From positions 3,534,001-3,598,000 of the forward strand of contig NZ_SHNO01000001.1 in assembly GCF_026262645.1 (NCBI RefSeq): DNA of 64,000 nt, read 5' to 3'. Under the pieces are notes generated by a model. It ran no database searches. It was not told the origin of the DNA and saw only the letters and a program-made list of their open reading frames with translations. The position numbers and the translations under genes were made by a program. Below, piece after piece: positions 34,928 through 44,497 of this stretch (its first letter is position 1; the number at the start of each line of letters is the position of its first letter). This DNA comes from Candidatus Marimicrobium litorale. Lineage in GTDB: Bacteria; Pseudomonadota; Gammaproteobacteria; Pseudomonadales; Halieaceae.

Positions 34928-37567
34928 ATGAAGATTAATCTAAAGTTGTCTCATAAGATTAGCCTTCTTTCTATGGCTGTCACGATGCTGGTGGTTTTCG
35001 CTTCCATTGGTATCGACGAATATATCGATCACGCCGATGCTGTTGAGGAATCTAAAGAGCATATTCAAACATTAGTTGACGTTACCGCATTCAGTATTGC
35101 GGCACCAGCGATGTTTAGCGACGCTGCCGCCGCGGCTAAAGTGTTAGAAGCTCTGCGTGTCAACCCGGCTGTTATCTCCGCGCGTATAAACACTTCCGAA
35201 GAAAAGCCTCTAGCAGAATACCGGCGTAGCGTGAGTGCTGACACAGTAGAAATAGAACACTTCATGACTCCGGTTCGCTGGGAGGGGCAAGAGTTAGGGA
35301 CGTTGATAATAGATATGGACGTTTCTGAGCTGAATTCCGAATTATTCCGTCAAATGTGGATTGCTCTTACAGTGGTATTGATATCAGTGCTTGCCGCCGG
35401 GCTAGGCGTGTACTTTATGGTTCACGGAGCGACAAACGCTTTTCGAGATTTAAGTGGCGTTGCCGAAAATATTGTTAGTGAAAGCGATTACAGCCTGCGT
35501 GCAGCTAGTCTCAGCACAGGCGATGAGGTCGGCAGTTTGACGAGTGCTTTCAATGCCATGTTAGATCACATAGAAATCCAAAATTCTTCTCTGCGAGAGT
35601 CGCAGATAAGTTTACGTAATAAAGAGCAACGGCTCGTTATGGCGACGTCCGCTGCTGGGCTTGGTATATGGGATTATGATCTCATTGAAAATACGCTATT
35701 GGGTGATAAAAGGATGTCTGATATTTATGGCGTCGAGCACAACCCTGGCGGGCATAATGCAAGCGTATGGATTGATTGTATTCATCCAGATGATCGTGAC
35801 AGAGTTGTTAATAGTTACCGCCGCGTCGTAGATGATAATGAGGATTTTTTTAGCGCCTTTCGCTTGTTGTGTCCCTCTGGCGCGATCAAATACGTGACGT
35901 GGAATGCGAAATTAGTGCGCGATGCTGATGATTTTGTGGTGCGTATGATAGGTGTTTGCCACGATGACACAAGACGCGAGCTCGCGCAGGTAGCATTGAA
36001 GAAAGCCGAGAGGCTGTCTCAGGAAAGATTAAATCAGGCCAATTTGGCAAACACGGAATTATCATTCCAGAAATATGCCCTTGACGAACATGCGATCGTC
36101 ATTATTGCAAACGCGAATGGTGAAATCTCATACGTTAACGATAAGTTTTGTGACAGTAGTGGCTATTCGCAGGGTGAGTTGATTGGTGAAAACACTCGAG
36201 TGGTTGTAAGTGATGAATATTCATCGGAACATCTTAATGAGATACGGCTAGCAACCTTGGAGGGTAAAACCTGGTCGGGGGATATGGAAAATGTGAAAAA
36301 GAATGGGGATAGTTACTGGGTATCGGCCACCGTGGTCCCCTCGCTTAATCACGCCGGAGAGATGGAAAGTTACATTGTCATTGCCACTGATATCACTGCG
36401 GTTAGGACCGCTGAGGCCATGCTGCGTCGATCACAAAAGATGGAGTCTGTCGGTGAGTTAGCGGGTGGATTGGCGCATGATTTTAATAATCTTCTGGGTA
36501 TTATCATCGGAAATCTTGATTTAATGAGCGCTCATGATGATCTCAACGAAGTACTGCGGCAGCAGCTTGGTGTCGCACAGACCGCAGCTCTGAGGGGTTC
36601 GATACTGACGCGCAGTCTCCTTGATTTTTCACGCCGCTCAGAGGGGGACTATAGTCCAGTAGATGTTGGCAAGGTGATTAGCGGGTTTGAGGAGTTAATA
36701 CGAAAATCCATCACCGCGAGTATTTCACTCGAAACATGTTTTCCGGAGGGGCTTTTTCGTGTGGAGTTGAGTCCTGATGATTTGGAAGATGCTCTAATTA
36801 ACTTGAGCCTCAACGCGCGCGATGCTATGCCAAACGGCGGCAGCCTAAAAATAAAAATACAGGAATCAGTAATAGGAAAAGCTGATGAAAATGTAGAGGT
36901 CGAGATGAAGCCAGGCGAATACCTGGAATTGTCGATTAGTGACACAGGGGGCGGTATTAGCAGCGAGGTTTGTGAAAGGATTTTTGATCCGTTTTTTACG
37001 ACTAAAGGAAAAGCGGATGGCACTGGTCTGGGTTTGACCATGGTCTACGGCTTCGCCAAGCGCTGTAATGGCTATATATTTGTTCTCTCAGAATTAGGAC
37101 AAGGCACTACATTCAAAATGTACTTCCCCCGTTCAAGGCAAGCAGTCAAGCCGCTAGAACCCTCTGCTGTCAGTGCGCCCATGACGCCCTCTGGCTTTGA
37201 GACTATTCTTATTGTTGATGATGAGGTAGAGCTTGCTGCCATTGCACAGACTATTTTAGAGAAACTTGGATATACGGTCGTTTGTGCCGATACTGGACCG
37301 GCTGCTCTGCAGGTGCTTGAAGAAAATATGAATATTGATCTTGTATTTTCCGACGTTGTTATGCCGGGAGGAATGAGTGGTCTAGAACTGGCTACTACGA
37401 TCACCCGTGAGTATCCGCACGTCAAAATACTGCTTACGACCGGTTTTTCGGTTGAAGCTGACCATTCAATGGCCGCAACTGACTCGGAATATGAGGTGCT
37501 GCGGAAGCCTTACAGGCGCATGGATCTGGCCAAGCGGATACGAATGGTGCTGGATGATGCTACTTGA
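34928..37567 (+). CDS. CHASE8-HAMP-PAS-PAS hybrid histidine kinase with receiver
   Basis: Domain order over 879 residues: helix 13-30; periplasmic CHASE8-like sensor about 35-140 (TAFSIAAPAMFSDAAAA); helix 143-165; HAMP; PAS about 232-345; PAS about 375-490; dimerisation helix with GGLAHDFNN (about H516); HATPase with NLSLNARDAMP and GTGLGLTMV; receiver from about 757 with phospho-acceptor in VFSDVVMP (about D808). CHASE8 is the domain of YfiN that YfiR inhibits, and a YfiR gene lies divergent. Output is phosphotransfer rather than cyclic di-GMP synthesis; the next relay partner is not in view. Its stop codon lies at the boundary with an IS6 remnant. Confidence 0.88.
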   Translation: MKINLKLSHKISLLSMAVTMLVVFASIGIDEYIDHADAVEESKEHIQTLVDVTAFSIAAPAMFSDAAAAAKVLEALRVNPAVISARINTSEEKPLAEYRRSVSADTVEIEHFMTPVRWEGQELGTLIIDMDVSELNSELFRQMWIALTVVLISVLAAGLGVYFMVHGATNAFRDLSGVAENIVSESDYSLRAASLSTGDEVGSLTSAFNAMLDHIEIQNSSLRESQISLRNKEQRLVMATSAAGLGIWDYDLIENTLLGDKRMSDIYGVEHNPGGHNASVWIDCIHPDDRDRVVNSYRRVVDDNEDFFSAFRLLCPSGAIKYVTWNAKLVRDADDFVVRMIGVCHDDTRRELAQVALKKAERLSQERLNQANLANTELSFQKYALDEHAIVIIANANGEISYVNDKFCDSSGYSQGELIGENTRVVVSDEYSSEHLNEIRLATLEGKTWSGDMENVKKNGDSYWVSATVVPSLNHAGEMESYIVIATDITAVRTAEAMLRRSQKMESVGELAGGLAHDFNNLLGIIIGNLDLMSAHDDLNEVLRQQLGVAQTAALRGSILTRSLLDFSRRSEGDYSPVDVGKVISGFEELIRKSITASISLETCFPEGLFRVELSPDDLEDALINLSLNARDAMPNGGSLKIKIQESVIGKADENVEVEMKPGEYLELSISDTGGGISSEVCERIFDPFFTTKGKADGTGLGLTMVYGFAKRCNGYIFVLSELGQGTTFKMYFPRSRQAVKPLEPSAVSAPMTPSGFETILIVDDEVELAAIAQTILEKLGYTVVCADTGPAALQVLEENMNIDLVFSDVVMPGGMSGLELATTITREYPHVKILLTTGFSVEADHSMAATDSEYEVLRKPYRRMDLAKRIRMVLDDAT

Positions 37568-37680
37568 AGCGTAAGCACCTCGGCTCTGGCGACAGGTTCT
37601 ATATCGATGAAATATTTGCCGGTGTGCCGAACCATTCAGATTAATGGCAAGCCGCATTAACTGTGGCGGGCTATATTTGA
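37564..37680 (+). mobile_element. IS6-family internal fragment
   Basis: Reading L-K-R-K-H, then F-Y-I-D-E-I-F-A-G-V-P-N-H-S-D, this is the middle of the transposase around the first catalytic Asp. It begins within the last codons of the hybrid kinase gene, so the TGA that ends the kinase may derive from the insertion. Confidence 0.75.
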
Positions 37681-37837
37681 TACCTCGGTCCCGGCAAGGA
37701 ATTCGCCGTCAGAGACCGTAGGTCTCTTCTGCACTGCTGCGTGGAACCGCCTCATAAACGCCTGCCGTTGCATTTTTGGGGAAAGTTCTTTGACAATCTG
37801 CATCATGCCTATTTCTCTTGTAGCCCGATACCGGGCT

Positions 37838-37955
37838 TATGCCGAACCTGAGTGGGTGCGGGTGCGGGTGCGGAGGCGGAGGCGGTTGGAGTAAGTTGAG
37901 GAATCGTAAGCGGTTCCCCGGACCCAACTTCCGAACCAGGGCCGAATTGCTGCCA
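37838..37955 (+). repeat. Unclassified repeat with G-rich core, copy 1
   Basis: This stretch is clearly related to 61128-61232. Shared blocks include GAATCGTAA-like and GGTTCCCCGGACC-like segments, then AACTTCCGA and GGGCCGAA. In between, 37854-37891 is a run of GGGTGCGGGTGCGG- and GGCGGAGGCGG-type triplets with enough G tracts for a quadruplex on the + strand. The element family is not recognised. Confidence 0.45.
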
Positions 37956-37989
37956 CCGCGTATTCTTCACATGAACCAGCATCTGTCAT

Positions 37990-39849
37990 TTATCGCTTCT
38001 CCCAAGTCGAAAATGGGATACTGCCCCGAAAGACAAGCACTGATGCTACGCCGGTTGAGTCCAGCACCAGTTCGCGCTCCAGAATGCGGGTGGAGTAGCT
38101 CCAGTTTGTTGGTCTAGGATAGTCATTCAGGAGGTCTGCATGACTAAAGTCAGAGATATCGACATCCATAGAATCTACGCCATAGGCGAACATCACATAC
38201 ACATCTCCGTCGGGACTGGTCAGTTCGTGTATTCGGCGTCCAGCTGGGAAACGGAGCTCAGTATCGCGCTCGACATTCGTTATTGCTATTAGACCCTGTG
38301 GTGTGAACTCCACTAGTCTGCCACTTTGGGGTCGGGCAATAATCTGGTATTCGTTGCCTGGCACCTCGGGCAAAAAATCTACGGTGCTGGGAATGGCACA
38401 TGGCGTGCTGCGAAGCTCACCTCCTTCGGCGAAGATGATTTGAGTGGGCCCCTTTACCCAACCCATAGGTGAATTTATAGACGCCAATTGCTCAAATGTG
38501 CAATGAGGGCACTCATATGCCCTCTGGGAAAAGGGGTTTTCGCCAGTAGGCATGATCATTTTATGTGTGAAAATTTGAGCGGGTGTTGGTGGCGTTATTT
38601 CACCCGGGAGCAATACAGGCCCCTGATAGTATTGTGAGCCATCAACGATTTCGACGGTTTTAATGACATTTTCAAATACCACCCGCCAGTCATCAGACAA
38701 CTGCACTTCTCCATGGCGCCACCCCGGTGGCAGATTATTGTGAAAGTCTTCGCCGCCGGGGGCGTGAGATACAAGCACAAATCGCTCCTCCAGATGGTTC
38801 ACGATGTACGGAACAGTGCGTCCCGTCCTGAAGGTAAGTTCCTGAAACCGGCGACTTTGATTGGTATTGATCAGGCCCGAGGAGTGTAGCTCTGGCGCGC
38901 ATAGATTGGTTGCACTGTGATAGAAGACACTGTTGCCCAGTGTCATTTCTTCAAAACGGCCATTGAGCTCGGCGTCCGGCGATTGCGCGTACACACTTTT
39001 GTCAGCGACTGCGATGTGATCACTAATTCGCCACGGTGGGTTCACTTCCAGTAGGCGGGCTTCCTGCTTGCTCATTTGCGCAGTCCAGTACTCCATCGTA
39101 CTGTTGTTATACAGTCCAACGACAACCTGGTTCTCAGTGAGGTACTCCAGTATTTCAGCGCGCTGATAAGTATTTTCGAGTGGATCACGTAGGACTGTCG
39201 CCAAACCTTGAAAGTCTTCAACTTCAAGGTCTTCAGCTAGTGCGCGCGCGCGGTATTGCCATCCAACAGGCAGTGAAATGCGCGGCCCAAGCGAATCAAG
39301 AGCCGCCATGGACAATTCTGGATCGACATATTGCGCGTAGGATTGCATAACGTAGCGCTTGCCGAGTGGGGCTACCAATTCGTAACTAGGTGCGTCTTCA
39401 TAGAATAGAAGAAACGAGTCTCGTTTGACCTTTGCTTCTACGAAGTGCTCTCCCGGCGTCGGCGTTGAGGGCCCCAACTGTATATTTGCGACGACCCTGA
39501 ACTCCAGGTTGCCAAAAAAACGTCGTTCCGCTTGTTCGCTGCCTTCCAGCTGTGCTGCATCCATGACCCAGCGTCGCGGTCCGTTTGGCCTTACGAAGAC
39601 CGCGCCAAGTTCCTGCGCTACTGCACTGAAGTCGATGGACTCCCAGTCTTGCTGGGGACAATCATTGATTCTGAAACTGTTGAATGTTTCCGATGTAATG
39701 CCATCGAGACTCAAATAAAAAAAGGCGATCTCACAGTAGCGCAAGTCGCGTATGGACTCGCGCGATTCAACTGAAGTGCCGGTGCTATCACTGCAGCCTG
39801 CGGTCAGCAGCGCGTATAGCAGTAAGCCGATGATTCCAGCGCGTTGCAC
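37990..39849 (-). CDS. Large lipoprotein with duplicated domain, unknown function
   Basis: GTG at 39847-39849, preceded by GGGAG at 5 bases, opens a lipoprotein signal with lipobox LLTAGCSD. Two related modules are seen. The first (about 155-230) has GKRYVMQSYAQYVDPEL then GWQYRARALAEDLEV. The second (about 540-615) has GDVYVMFAYGVDSMDVD then NWSYSTRILERELVL. A CPHC pair lies near residue 455. No family is recognised; the pattern suggests a surface-anchored beta-rich protein. It is monocistronic between an IS-rich stretch and another IS6 fragment. Confidence 0.7.
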   Translation of the reverse strand: MQRAGIIGLLLYALLTAGCSDSTGTSVESRESIRDLRYCEIAFFYLSLDGITSETFNSFRINDCPQQDWESIDFSAVAQELGAVFVRPNGPRRWVMDAAQLEGSEQAERRFFGNLEFRVVANIQLGPSTPTPGEHFVEAKVKRDSFLLFYEDAPSYELVAPLGKRYVMQSYAQYVDPELSMAALDSLGPRISLPVGWQYRARALAEDLEVEDFQGLATVLRDPLENTYQRAEILEYLTENQVVVGLYNNSTMEYWTAQMSKQEARLLEVNPPWRISDHIAVADKSVYAQSPDAELNGRFEEMTLGNSVFYHSATNLCAPELHSSGLINTNQSRRFQELTFRTGRTVPYIVNHLEERFVLVSHAPGGEDFHNNLPPGWRHGEVQLSDDWRVVFENVIKTVEIVDGSQYYQGPVLLPGEITPPTPAQIFTHKMIMPTGENPFSQRAYECPHCTFEQLASINSPMGWVKGPTQIIFAEGGELRSTPCAIPSTVDFLPEVPGNEYQIIARPQSGRLVEFTPQGLIAITNVERDTELRFPAGRRIHELTSPDGDVYVMFAYGVDSMDVDISDFSHADLLNDYPRPTNWSYSTRILERELVLDSTGVASVLVFRGSIPFSTWEKR

Positions 39850-40007
39850 TTTTACTCCCAATGCCACTAGGTGCTTCGAACAGTTAGCTTATACATGTTT
39901 GCTCAGAGCGACCACTCTATCAGGGCTGGCCATCGATTTCCTCGGACTGAACCGGTGACTTGAATCGGACGCTCTTTTCTCAGCATTGCCAAGCGAGATG
40001 GACTAGC

Positions 40008-40245
40008 AGCAAATCGCTTCTTTAGGCGTTTACTACGCTGCCATGGCGGTAAACCTATGGATAGCGTAACCGATGAGCTACGTAGGTACTTGGTTGCCCA
40101 CCGGGAAGTGATGCCTGATGCACTCTGCAGTACCCAACAGTGTGAGAATAATCAGTGAGAGCAGTCGCAGGGTATGGCCAGAGTCAGGGGGGGAGGGATG
40201 AGACGATCCAAATCGATGACGCGGGCTCAAAGATTCGCGAAGCCG
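40008..40245 (+). mobile_element. IS6-family internal to C-terminal fragment
   Basis: It reads R-F-F-R-R-L-L-R, V-T-D-E-L-R-R-Y, A-H-R-E-V and then R-S-K-S-M-T-R-A-Q-R-F-A. It abuts and slightly overlaps the 3' end of the RND transporter gene, whose last few codons may be IS-derived. It fills most of 39850-40226. Confidence 0.75.
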
Positions 40246-43200
40246 GACGAAGGCATAGATACCTCAAAGGGCTTCTTTTCCACCATAAGCAGAAATACAC
40301 ACGGTACAAATATCAATGACAACAGCGTTACCAACACAGTTCCTCCGACGATGGCCGTGGCAAAAGGAGGCCAAAATAAACCGCCACCGAGCAACAGGGG
40401 GAGAAAACCTGCAACAGTAGTGATCGTTGTCGAGGTGATATGTCGAGTGCAGTGCAGGATGGCGTCTACAATCCCGTCGTAGTCTCCGGAAAGCGCTGTC
40501 GGAGAGGCGCGAAGCTCAGCCAGAATTACGATTGCCCCGTTGATGGCAAGCCCCATTAAGCCCAATAGACCGACAATCACCTGAAAGCCAAACGCCTGCC
40601 GAGAAAGCGCAAGGCTGAGCATGCCAAGTCCTACTGCTAAAAAAGCCACGCTGAGAATTAAAAAGCATAAACGCCAGGAATTGAAAGATACGACCAGCAC
40701 AACAATCAACATGACAAAAATAAGCGGTACCTGCGCGGCGAGACCGGCGACAGACTCACTGCGTTTGGCGAGTTCACCGCCAAATTCCATCCGATAGCCG
40801 GGCGGCAGTCGGTAGTCATTGTCCTCGATCAGGGCCTGCAGGTCGTTGGCAACCTCGTCGGGCAGAACGCCAGAGCGAAGATAGGCGCCCACCGTATTGA
40901 TACGCTGACCATCACGGTGGGCGATACTAATGATCCGTGGCTCAATCGACATCTCGGCGACACTTTGCAGCGAGGTCGCATTGAATCTGGAACTATCAGG
41001 GGCGAATACAACGTTGAGATTCTGTAAATCTCGCGCAGTGCGTCGCTCGTCGGCTGCCAATCTCACCCGCACAGGGACCTCTTCGGTGCCTTCAAGCAGT
41101 GCGCCCACCACAATTCCGTCGAGATTTTCACGCAGCACGTCAGCGGAGGCGAGCGGATTCAGCGGTGTCCCGGCTAAAATTTCCTCTTTCAACTGCAGAT
41201 TGATCGTCGGGATGGTCTCGCCTAGAGAAGCCACCGTGTTTGTAACGCTCGGCAGATTACTGAGCATCAGCCGAATATCATTGCCGATGTCTTCCAGAAC
41301 TGCCAGGTCTGGCCCGAAAACGCGCAGCTCCACGGGCGTATCCACCGGTGGTCCCTGCTCAAGCTTGCGGGTGACTATGCGTGCCTCAGTCACCAGCGAA
41401 GGCAGGCGCTGTTGTAAATCAGCAACAAGTTGTTCGCTGCGCTGGGCACTGGACGCCAGCACCATTGCCTGGGCGTAGTTCTGCGCACCGAATCTGTTTT
41501 CAATCAGATTGTAATAGAACGGCGCGGCACTTTTTCCGATAAACCAGTCAACCGCCTCAATGCCATCAGTGACCGCCAGAATGGCGTCAATTTCGCGCAC
41601 TACCGCTTCCGTATTGTCGAAACTGGCGCGAGTGGGCAGCATGACTTCAATGGTGAACATGTCGCGATCTACCGGCGGGAAAAAGCGCTCGGGCAAGGTC
41701 GAGACGCCGTAAAAACCGAGTCCCGGCAGAATCATAATCAGCGCTATCGCACTTTTCGGGCGGCTAAGAGCGACGCGCAAAATGGACTCAAAGCGGTCCG
41801 AAAATCCAGGCAGGACTATTCCCTGTTGCCACCACCCCCCCAAGTGTTGACGGGGAACAATCTTGCCAGCGGTGATTGCGACGAGAGTGAACGAGATCAG
41901 GTATGAGCCCACCAGCGAGAAAACAACGCAGAGCGCGAGTGCACCGACGAATTCGCCGGCAGCACCGGGTTGTAAAATAATCGGCATGAACGCAAGTATT
42001 GTGGTCGCTGTCGAGCCTAAAAGCGGTAGCCACAAATGCGCGACAGCCGCCTGTACGGCGGCGAGTCTGCTAATGTTCTGGCGAAGGCGCTGAGCAATGT
42101 CATCGACAACGACAATGGCGTTATCAACAGTAATGCCCAGTGCGACCACAAGCCCGGTCACAGACATTTGGTTAATGGGCACGCCGGTCACGTTCATCAA
42201 AAAGAAGGTAAATAACATCATCAGCGGCAGTGCCGCAGCGACCAGCAGCGCTGAACGCCAACCCAGTGTGACCAGAAGAATTAACAGGATTAGCAAAAAG
42301 CCAATGGCGATATTTCCAGTCAGGTGGAACATACGATCGTTGGTATAGTTCAGCTGATCGAAAATTACATCGAGCTCGATGTTGGAGGGTAGGGCTGTAT
42401 CGAAATCCTCAACGTCACGCATCAGTCTCTCGTGCCAGCGCCCGATTCGCTCCGTATGGAGCATTCGCACGGCTACAACAAGCTGCTCTTGTCCACCGCG
42501 CAGAACTTTCTCTTCTTCGGGCTGACGGATCACGCGCTGTACATCGGCGATATCTCCAACTCGCAGCATGTGCGCAGGGTCTCCGACATCAAGTGGCACT
42601 CGCGCAACGCGCTCGACGCTATCGAGGTCCCCGGTAATCTCAACTTGCATGCGACCGAGATTACTCTCCAGAAGTCCTGCAGAAGATTTTGTATCGTAAC
42701 GACCCAATACGGAGGCGATGCTGCGGACGGTCTGTCCGGCTGCGGCGGCACGCGCCGAGCTCACACGAACCTCGACTTCCTCCGAGACAACTCCGTCAAT
42801 ATTTACAACATCGGTGCCCGGCACTGCCCGCAAGCGACTCTGTAGTTCACGCGCATAGCGCTGCAGTACTTGGCGAGGCACTGTGAAGCCGTCTGCTGCG
42901 CGCAGGGCAATCATTAAGGTGAATGCATAGCCTCGCTTGTCCAATAGCTGCGAAGGTCGGGCGCCAGCGGGCAAATCCGGTTGAACGTCAGCAATGAAGT
43001 CACGAGCGCGGCTCCACACCGGGTCAGGGTCCGTAATGCTGTCGATAAGCGACAGGGTTATACTAGACATCCCATTGCCCGAACGCGAAGAGATCTCCTT
43101 GATTTCGGGCATCTCACGCAGTGTCTGCTCAAGCTTTTCTGTCACTAGGGCTTCGACCCGGGTAGCGCTCGCACCTGGAAAAGGAGTCAGGATCAGCGCA

Positions 43201-43325
43201 AAACGGTTTGCCATGCGCGGATCTTCAGCAATAGGAAGGGTGTAGAGTGCACCGAGTCCTGCAACAATCAGCAACGCCGTGAGCAACCCCAAAAGCCGGC
43301 GGTTTTGAAACAGTAGTTGAATCAC
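40227..43325 (-). CDS. RND-family efflux transporter
   Basis: The 1032 residues show the duplicated RND plan: helix 1 near residue 12, two large periplasmic loops, and helix clusters near 330-490 and 850-1010. The family motif segments GLVVALGITVDNAIVVVDD and FMPIILQPG are present. The length is standard for AcrB-like drug or lipid pumps rather than CusA metal pumps, because no methionine relay is evident. It should work with the adaptor 4 bases upstream and an outer-membrane channel that is not in the window. The C-terminal few residues overlap an IS6 fragment. Confidence 0.93.
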   Translation of the reverse strand: MIQLLFQNRRLLGLLTALLIVAGLGALYTLPIAEDPRMANRFALILTPFPGASATRVEALVTEKLEQTLREMPEIKEISSRSGNGMSSITLSLIDSITDPDPVWSRARDFIADVQPDLPAGARPSQLLDKRGYAFTLMIALRAADGFTVPRQVLQRYARELQSRLRAVPGTDVVNIDGVVSEEVEVRVSSARAAAAGQTVRSIASVLGRYDTKSSAGLLESNLGRMQVEITGDLDSVERVARVPLDVGDPAHMLRVGDIADVQRVIRQPEEEKVLRGGQEQLVVAVRMLHTERIGRWHERLMRDVEDFDTALPSNIELDVIFDQLNYTNDRMFHLTGNIAIGFLLILLILLVTLGWRSALLVAAALPLMMLFTFFLMNVTGVPINQMSVTGLVVALGITVDNAIVVVDDIAQRLRQNISRLAAVQAAVAHLWLPLLGSTATTILAFMPIILQPGAAGEFVGALALCVVFSLVGSYLISFTLVAITAGKIVPRQHLGGWWQQGIVLPGFSDRFESILRVALSRPKSAIALIMILPGLGFYGVSTLPERFFPPVDRDMFTIEVMLPTRASFDNTEAVVREIDAILAVTDGIEAVDWFIGKSAAPFYYNLIENRFGAQNYAQAMVLASSAQRSEQLVADLQQRLPSLVTEARIVTRKLEQGPPVDTPVELRVFGPDLAVLEDIGNDIRLMLSNLPSVTNTVASLGETIPTINLQLKEEILAGTPLNPLASADVLRENLDGIVVGALLEGTEEVPVRVRLAADERRTARDLQNLNVVFAPDSSRFNATSLQSVAEMSIEPRIISIAHRDGQRINTVGAYLRSGVLPDEVANDLQALIEDNDYRLPPGYRMEFGGELAKRSESVAGLAAQVPLIFVMLIVVLVVSFNSWRLCFLILSVAFLAVGLGMLSLALSRQAFGFQVIVGLLGLMGLAINGAIVILAELRASPTALSGDYDGIVDAILHCTRHITSTTITTVAGFLPLLLGGGLFWPPFATAIVGGTVLVTLLSLIFVPCVFLLMVEKKPFEVSMPSSGFANL

Positions 43326-43329
43326 CGCG

Positions 43330-44409
43330 CTAACCTGCCTCTACTGGGCGCACTCGCTGCCCTGGTACTACTTTATGTAAACCGTCGGCGACAATCTTTT
43401 CGCCATCGTGCAAGCCGCCGGTAACGAACGCACGCGACTCACCGCTATAGCGCAGTTGCAGGTCACGAGCCTCAATCCGGAAAAAACCATCCCCGTCTGG
43501 CTGCAACACATAAACTCGCCAAAGGCCGCGCATACTGGCGGTCAGTGACGATGTGGGAATCACAAAACCAGGCTCGTGAATCAGGTCAGCAAGCTGCAAT
43601 TCAACGACAGCGCCCGCCAAAACATTGATGTCGGCAAGTGCAACACGAATTACAACGGCATGGGACCTGGCTTTCAATTCGGCGCCAACAGCTAGCACCT
43701 CGCCTGAAGTCTCAGTTCCCGCTACAGTGAGCGCTACGAGATCACCTGGAGAGAGTGAAGCGGATAGCTCTCCGGGCACCCCGATGTGTGCTTCCATTCG
43801 TCCGATTCCCAGCAGTTTCAATACGGGCACACCCGGCGCTGCGGCGCTGCCTACCTCCATGAATCGTTCAGAAACCACACCGTCAAACGTGGCAATGAGG
43901 GTTGCCTTTTGCATACGCACGTCATTGCCGTCCAAGGCCGCCTCGAGCCTTCGCAGCTCGGCTTCTGTTGCATCGCGACTCGCGACTAGTTCATCACGCC
44001 GCTGCCGCGACGCGTAGCCCTCACTTTCCAGTGAGGCCTGCCGCTCCAGATTAGCCAGGATGAGTCGTCGTGTCGCTGTTGCCTCGACAACCTGTGCCTC
44101 CAGTTGCCGTCGTTCAACCTTGAGAAGTGACTTATCCAGGCTCGCCAGATGATCGCCCGCGGTCACACGGTCGCCCTCGTCAACCGGAAACACCTTTATA
44201 GTGCCACCCAGTTCGAATCCGACCTCGGCGGACTGGGCAGGCTGAACGACGCCGGTAAAGCTGCGCAGGATTTCAAAGCTGGGTTGTTCCAGTACTTGCT
44301 GCGCTGTAACAGGTTGATAAACAACCGTCCGATCTGCTGTGCTGTCGTTGAAGCACGCTGTTTGAATGAGGACAAGCGCCGTCGCGAAGGCGCAGTAAAT
44401 CGTTCGCAT
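43330..44409 (-). CDS. RND periplasmic adaptor (membrane fusion) lipoprotein
   Basis: A lipoprotein signal (lipobox LIQTACFN) is followed by the adaptor pattern: lipoyl-like VGFELGGTIKVFPVDEGD, a coiled-coil hairpin (about 105-165), a second lipoyl half (ATFDGVVSERFMEVGS) and beta-barrel domains. It bridges the RND pump to an outer-membrane channel. The ATG at 44407-44409 is chosen over a GTG four codons upstream. It is the first gene of the pump operon and divergent from TetR. Confidence 0.92.
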   Translation of the reverse strand: MRTIYCAFATALVLIQTACFNDSTADRTVVYQPVTAQQVLEQPSFEILRSFTGVVQPAQSAEVGFELGGTIKVFPVDEGDRVTAGDHLASLDKSLLKVERRQLEAQVVEATATRRLILANLERQASLESEGYASRQRRDELVASRDATEAELRRLEAALDGNDVRMQKATLIATFDGVVSERFMEVGSAAAPGVPVLKLLGIGRMEAHIGVPGELSASLSPGDLVALTVAGTETSGEVLAVGAELKARSHAVVIRVALADINVLAGAVVELQLADLIHEPGFVIPTSSLTASMRGLWRVYVLQPDGDGFFRIEARDLQLRYSGESRAFVTGGLHDGEKIVADGLHKVVPGQRVRPVEAG

Positions 44410-44462
44410 GGCGCGGACCACCCAGGTATGTGGACTTACGAGAAAACTAGACAGATGATATA

Positions 44463-44480
44463 CTAGACTTATGAGTCCAG
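44463..44480. promoter_or_regulatory. Candidate TetR operator
   Basis: CTAGACTTATGAGTCCAG is a near-perfect dyad (CTrGACT arms, 4-base spacer) 18 bases before the TetR start. A further ACTAGAC half-site lies at 44444-44450. It sits in the 88-base divergent promoter region, where it could block both genes. Confidence 0.55.
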
Positions 44481-44497
44481 AATATCAATAAGGTCCA

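Noticed and set aside
41430-41906. 158-residue plus-strand frame
   Set aside because: It is the antisense shadow of the RND transporter, whose motifs are unambiguous.
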